Positions 8,360 through 12,873 of a stretch of 12,873 nucleotides of DNA are shown here, piece after piece; positions within the stretch are counted from its first letter, which is position 1, and the number at the start of each line of letters is the position of its first letter. The position numbers were made by a program, and so were the translations under genes. This stretch comes from Amoebophrya sp. AT5.2 (taxonomy: Eukaryota; Sar; Dinophyceae; Syndiniales; Amoebophryaceae). Below the pieces are notes generated by a model. That model ran no database searches. It had not been told where the DNA came from and worked only from the letters and a program-made list of their open reading frames with translations. Where the stretch lies: positions 1 through 12,873 of the forward strand of contig RXOD01005695.1 of assembly GCA_005223375.1 (NCBI GenBank), in the 5' to 3' direction.

Positions 8360-8471
8360 ACGCGTATGAAAGCTCCACTTTCTAACTTACGTACACGACG
8401 ATGGTTTTTTAACTACAACATGATCATGATGAACCTAAAAGTGCGGAATCGATTTTGTTCTTGTAGACCGG

Positions 8472-8485
8472 CCTGAGTGCTCAGG
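8472..8485. repeat. Short palindrome CCTGAG-TG-CTCAGG
   Basis: Six-base arms with a 2-nt spacer, perfectly paired. No role can be assigned. Confidence 0.45.
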
Positions 8486-8536
8486 TTGCGACTACTCTTT
8501 TCTTTTAGACGTGGAGACAGTGACAGAGACGAGTAC

Positions 8537-8622
8537 ATGGGGTGCAAAGGAATTTTTCTGGGAAGACAGGAATTCAAACGAACGAGGTGGTGGATGCTAG
8601 CCGACGGCTAGGGATACCCCAT
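8537..8622. repeat. Inverted pair with internal palindrome
   Basis: ATGGGGT (8537-8543) and ACCCCAT (8616-8622) form an inverted pair 72 nt apart. Just inside the right arm, CTAGCCG-A-CGGCTAG (8597-8611) is a perfect 15-nt palindrome. This could be a small decayed element; no open frame lies within it. Confidence 0.4.
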
Positions 8623-8821
8623 AATAATTAAACCCCTCCCTCCATGCATCATATTAATTCAACATGAACAAGGAACAAGATAGAACATCGATAGAACGAA
8701 GCTCCGCCATTTCAATAAATAAATTATGTCATAATATGAACGTGAACCAGGATGCAGGAAAGCAAGGGCCACGGTTGGGCCGAACTACCACAGTTTTAGT
8801 TCCGTTGAAGGACTTGTCTGA

Positions 8822-9166
8822 GTGAGTTTATTCACGATTGGTTCGCGATGGTCCTCCACGGATTTGATTTTGAGAAAGAAGCCGAATCGAAAGAAAATCA
8901 TTGAAAGCGATGAAGAGGAACCACGTCCAGGAGCTGGAGCAGTCAGTAGCACTAGCTCTAGCAGTACTACCACTTGGGACTGGGAGATGAGAGCGGCTAC
9001 GCCTACTGCTGCACCGGGGGCGCAGCGTCATGCCCCCCTGCAGCCGTAGCCGTTTGTGGGATGGAATGTGTCGCCGATGCGATCATCGAAAGTGGTTGGC
9101 TGTGCGTGTCGTGGCGCGACGTCCAAATTTGATGTGCAACAAGGTAAAAGCACTTCTACTTCAAGG
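8822..9166 (+). other. Possible coding remnant with in-frame TAG
   Basis: One frame reads about 75 codons with a basic then acidic stretch (KKPNRKKIIESDEEEPRPG), nuclear-protein-like, followed by Ser/Thr runs, up to TAG at 9047-9049. The same frame stays open for 39 more codons with a Cys-containing segment (VVGCACRGATSKFDVQQ) ending at a good donor, AAG|GTAAAAG (9144). No family is recognised. It may be an exon of an unseen gene, a leader of the HLTF-like gene, or chance. Confidence 0.25.
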
Positions 9167-9663
9167 TGAAGAAGATAAAAAGAAGAAGAAGGTGGAGCCA
9201 GCACTGTAGTGACAACTCCTCGTTCTGATAATCATCAGCGAACAACGAGTTGGATCGATCTTCGTGGTCATCGTCATCGTCCTGGTCCTGCAAATAGAAA
9301 TAGCAACTACAAAGGAGCTGGTCGAAAATCATTATTGATTCCTGCTTTTCGTTTTCTCTATCATGTCAAAGTCAATATGTATCAAGACAGTACACCCCAC
9401 GCACCTAGTCGTGTCCTTAGCTGCCAGTGCCACTAGTCTTGTTGAAGAGTTGTAAGTCCTTGCTGCAGCACTGACTTGCTTCTACAGCTTGCACACCAGC
9501 TTCATTCTCGAGTAGAGCAGGAGGACGTAAGTAAGTAGACCCTCTTCAGTTGTAGTTGTATGCGCCTGCGCGGACCAGCAGCACTACCACTACGACTACG
9601 ACCACGACCAGTTCCAACTCAGAGTTGTACGTGCAGGACGCGAGGTTTCATTGGCGAAACAAA

Positions 9664-12600
9664 ATGGATGCCGGCAAAAAAAATCAAGCTGAGGATGAAG
9701 TCGAGGTGATCTCACTCTCGTCTTCCTCCGAGGAGCAGGATGACGATGACGAGAGAAAAGAAAGGGACGCGGACGCTGCCGTTATTTCCGGTCTGAACAT
9801 CAGTGTCGTGAGTGCCGCAGCCCCCGCACGCCCTGCTCCGGCTCCGGCAGCAGGATTGGACACCTCCCGAAGAAGCGTGAGCGCGTTGGATCTGATGAGG
9901 GCGCCACCCCCCCGACCACCTTCAAATGCCAACACAGGAGCCGGGGTCGTGGATGCAGCTTCGAGAGGCTCCTCCGGGATGAACAACAAGCGACCGGCCG
10001 TGAGTCGTGAGCCTGACGCCCGTTTTCCTATTTCTGACGAGCATCGAAAGCCGGAAGGCACTGATCCTGCTGAGGTGGAGGACGAGGAGGCCGACGATCC
10101 GCCGGACGAGGAGTGTTGGTATGCCCAGATCACCACGCACATCGTGGGCCGCCAGTACTACCAGGGCGAGATTGACAACAAGCAGCGCGTCGAGCTGCGC
10201 TGCGGAACGGGAACATCTTCAGGCTCAGGCACGAAGCCGTACACCAAGATTTGCAACGATCGCGGCGAGCAGATTGGCTCGCTGGCGAAGGAAATCGCCG
10301 AAAACTTCGCGCGGCTCGTGGCGCTGGCGCCACCCCCTGATTCTCATTCTCAGGAGGAGGGTCAGGGTGTTGAAGAAAGTATGCACTACTTTCCGGTGGT
10401 CCGCGTCGAAGGGGAGGTGCCGTCGGGGGCGCAGCAGGTGTACAAGGTCCCACTCGTTATCCAGGTGTACGGCACCAACCTACGGGCGGGCCGCCCACGC
10501 CCTCTGCCGAAGCTGCAGGTGGCGCAGGCTGTTAACCCTTCGGGTGGAAGTACAAGTAGTACTGCACCACCACTTCCACTTCCACCAGGTGGAAACCGAA
10601 ACGGAAAGGGAAATTTTGGGAATGGGAGCAGTAGCGCGGCGGCGCAGTGGAGGCCGAATTCGGGCTTGAGCAGCGGGAATTCCATTCTGGCACAGGCCGC
10701 GAGCATGAGCAGCAGGAACTCGTTCGGGCAGTCGTTGGGCGGTTGTGGTGGTCCACCCCCGCTCCCCGGACAGCAATTCTTTCCTCGCGGCCCTTCTGGC
10801 ACAACTTCTATCGAGAAAGAACAACTCCCGCACGACCCTGTGGAGGCGAAAAGGACCTTCGTGCGGGAGCAGCTGAACAGGATTCTGGGGGAGATCCAAC
10901 GCACGAAATGCCAGTACGCCGACGTCAAGGTCGTTCGCGTGCCCGCCGGCATTCCGGTCCACAGTTTGACGCGGGACGTGTGGAGGCGCGAATTTGGCGA
11001 CCAGGAAAAGATACCTGGCTTTCTCACCGCGAGGAGGGTGGGAGGGGGTTCATCTGGCGCTCGGATCGACAATGTGGACATCCAGAGAGATTTCCAAACG
11101 GCGCTGGAGAAGCTGTACACAACTTCTACAACCAAGTACGAGGACATGCCAAGTATCAACGACGACCTGAACTTCTCCCCCATCGACGGAAAGCGCACGC
11201 CGCTCCTGGGAGGGGGGTTCGATTTGCTCGAGCACCAGAAAAAGGCCCTGTGGTGGTTGGTGCAGCGGGAAAAGTGCCCGGAAAAGAACCTGGCGACGGA
11301 AATTGAACAGGGGAAGGTGCCGCTTTGGAAGGTGGTTGTGGCGCAGCAGCCCGCGGCCGCGGGAACTACGAATAGCGCGACGAACGCGACGGCGAAGAAG
11401 TTCGTAAACACGGCGACGAATGCGACGCGCAAATCGGCGCCGGACATTCCGCGGGGCGGCTTCCTCTGCGACGAGATGGGGCTCGGGAAAACCATCTCGA
11501 TCCTCGCTGTGATCGCCCACGACCTTCACTTTGCGCACAGCTGCACGACCTCCGGAGCAGGAGCACATGCACATGCACAACAAGGACATCAACACCTCCC
11601 ACAGCACGCGGCGAACGCCACCTTGATCCTGTGTCCGAAATCGGTCTTGAGTCCTTGGGAAGACGCCATTCTTGCTGCGCTGGTCAATGATGTGCCCGGG
11701 AGGACCACGACGAGTTCAACATCTCGCGTGAAGCTGCACGTTTGCCACGGGCCAGACGCGGGCACGGCCTGGGACCGCGTCACAGCTTCTCTAAAAATGC
11801 AACAGCAGCAGCGCTCGCACCACATCGTGCTTTCTACGTACGAGACGTACGCGAACCTGGTGCAACGGACGACCTGGTGCTCGCACCTGCAGTGGCACCG
11901 CGTGGTCCTCGACGAGGCCCACCGCATTCGGAACGACAAAACGAAGATATCGCGAGGGGTGTTGAACTTGAAAGGGGAGATTAAGTGGATGCTGACGGGC
12001 ACGCCGATCGTGAACAAACTTCCGGACATCCAGCCGCTGCTCTCCTTTCTGGGCGTGGAGCCCTTCGACAACCCTTCCTGGTTCCACCGCCTCATCGAGC
12101 GCCCGGTCGCCATGGGCGACGGCAAGGGGCTGGAAACGCTGAACTTGATCCTCCGGTACTACCTGCTGCGCAGGCTGAAGACGACGAAGGTGAAGAAAGT
12201 TCATCTTGCTGGTTCTTGTTCGTCTTCCTCTGCTGGTCCCCCGTCGCGGTGCCTTTTGGAGTTGCCACCGAAGCAGTTTCACGTGGTGAAGGTGCAGCTG
12301 CACAAGGACCACCGCCGGATGTACGACCGGCTGTTTGCGCTCTGCAGCGAGAGACTGCTGTTGAATGCGGGGGTCGCGATGGAGGAGCAACGGTTGAGCA
12401 ACGCCGCGGTCGCGAGCCGGAACTTTCTGAAAGAGACGCTGTTCTTATCCGGAACTGCAAACGTGCTCTCGTTTATCAGCCGTCTCCGGCAGGTGCTGCA
12501 GCATGCGGCGCTGCTGCCGAAAGCCTGGGCCGACGCGCTGCTTACGGACGACGCAGTGCTGGTGCGGAAGCTTCTGACCGAGCAGTCGATATGCTTCGGA

Positions 12601-12768
12601 GGAACTGCAGAAAACGGCGGGAAGAAAAAATCTCCGCTCGAGCTGTTCCGCGCAGGCCACGGAACGGACTGCAGCGTGTGCCTGTGTGGGTTGGACGACG
12701 AGACGGTGCGGCTGACGAAGTGCGGCCATTTGTTTCACCTCGAGTGCATCAGGGAGGCGGTGATTAAG
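9664..12768 (+). CDS. Rad5/HLTF-type SNF2 ATPase, 5' part (HIRAN, helicase lobe 1, first half of RING)
   Basis: About 1,035 residues in one open exon from ATG 9664 (a longer frame to 9556 has no ATG and only a Thr run). Order: an acidic N-terminus with VEVISLSSSSEE, resembling a SUMO-interaction motif (res. 14-25); low-complexity linker; HIRAN domain at about res. 151-270 (HIVGRQYYQGEI to PLVIQVYG), which in HLTF binds 3' DNA ends; a long linker; then SNF2 lobe 1 with LLEHQKKALWWL, Walker A DEMGLGKT (K609), LILCPKSVLSPW, DEAH (750-753) and LTGTP (777-781), and LRRLKTTKV. Inserts rich in Ala/Thr/Asn lie between PLWKVV and Walker A. At the end C1003, C1006, a CGHLFH-LEC block and C1028 form the first half of a RING finger with His at metal position 5 (RING-H2 pattern). 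The exon ends in an intron at about 12769 before the last C-x2-C pair, which is present at 98-109 in this window. The enzyme class remodels stalled forks and ubiquitinates PCNA. Confidence 0.93.
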
Positions 12769-12873
12769 GGTACAAAAAATCGATGAGTTCGGCTTTAAAT
12801 TTAGGGAATTGTCACCATACGCGAGCCAGCCCCTAACTTCGACCCTCACTCATCGATTTCGCTCCCTCGATTT
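12769..12873 (+). other. 5' part of an intron that runs off the window
   Basis: Coding stops making sense after EAVIK; AAGG|GTACAA is a donor-like site and TGA follows at 12784-12786. Phase allows a junction within AAGG: with the exon at 23 it gives IK-VKAGKE either as 12769 to 22 or 12770 to 23. Inside are perfect 12-bp inverted repeats (12777-12788 and 12848-12859) and an inner TTAGGG/CCCTAA pair (12801-12806, 12831-12836). Confidence 0.75.
12777..12859. repeat. Nested inverted repeats in the terminal intron
   Basis: AAATCGATGAGT (12777-12788) is the exact reverse complement of ACTCATCGATTT (12848-12859). Between them TTAGGG (12801-12806) pairs with CCCTAA (12831-12836). The whole could fold into a long stem, or be the ends of an introner-type element. 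Confidence 0.8.

Larger units (their letters stand above)
8313..9663. other. Long stretch without a supported gene
   Basis: This 1.35-kb stretch separates the GNAT stop from the ATG of the HLTF-like gene. It holds the likely 3' UTR of the first and the promoter/leader of the second. I see four perfect short inverted repeats (8344-8359, 8472-8485, 8597-8611 and the pair 8537-8543/8616-8622), an A/T-rich part around 8620-8750, a purine-rich run of AAG units near 9163-9195, and a CAC/TAC/GAC trinucleotide run just before the start (9584-9610). Splice-donor-like GTAAGTAAGTAG at 9528-9539 and CTTCAG at 9544-9549 suggest a possible leader intron. No tRNA or rRNA was recognised. Confidence 0.5.

Noticed and set aside
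9584..9610. Tandem ACN trinucleotide run as a possible CRISPR or functional repeat
   Set aside because: A simple Thr-coding or leader microsatellite with no spacers; no CRISPR array is present in the window.
10386..11495. Long open frame (369 codons) on the minus strand
   Set aside because: It lies entirely opposite the HLTF-like exon, whose HIRAN and SNF2 motifs are clear. GC-rich third positions produce long antisense frames, and its product shows no recognisable domain.
12800..12836. Telomere-like TTTAGGG and CCCTAA near the window end
   Set aside because: Single units only, in opposite orientation to each other; they are part of the intron's inverted repeat, not a telomeric array.

Overview
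The window reads as nuclear DNA of a protist. Genes are split by introns, most with GT-AG ends and some apparently GC-AG, and there is no operon structure, Shine-Dalgarno pattern, tRNA or rRNA. Every gene I can support lies on the + strand, packed closely and with GC-rich third codon positions. Several introns carry terminal inverted repeats or short direct repeats at their edges, as in introner-type (transposon-derived) introns. Together with one-way gene order and an alveolate-looking kinase tail domain, this suggests an alveolate, perhaps a parasitic dinoflagellate of the Amoebophrya kind. That placement is inference and rests on no database search.

Layout: (1) 1-1390, the 3' half of a Rad5/HLTF-type SNF2 ATPase with a RING finger: second half of the RING, then the C-terminal helicase lobe, broken by one intron. 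(2) 1391-1956, a gap with a perfect 9-bp hairpin. (3) 1957-4070, a NEK-type protein kinase in four exons with a C-terminal accessory domain. (4) About 4060-5760, a major-facilitator transporter resembling SLC43 (LAT3/LAT4), whose first helices are not found. (5) About 6019-8312, a transmembrane helix, a long linker, a second helix and a GNAT acetyltransferase domain. The first helix fits as the missing helix 12 of the transporter, so (4) and (5) are probably one gene. (6) 8313-9663, mostly non-coding, with several short perfect palindromes. (7) 9664-12768, the 5' half of a Rad5/HLTF-type gene: SUMO-interaction-like motif, HIRAN domain, SNF2 lobe 1 and the first half of a RING finger, ending in an intron that runs off the window.

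The most striking observation is that items (7) and (1) are complementary halves of one gene type. The gene leaving the right end stops in the middle of its RING finger, and the gene entering at the left end starts with the missing half, in the matching reading phase. The intron pieces at the two ends also share inverted and direct repeats. Joined end to end they would give one complete protein of about 1,340 residues. The 12.87-kb sequence may therefore be a circle, one unit of a tandem array, or a circularly permuted assembly. The genes do not form an obvious pathway: DNA damage tolerance/chromatin (HLTF), cilia/cell-cycle kinase (NEK) and amino-acid transport plus acetylation (SLC43-GNAT).
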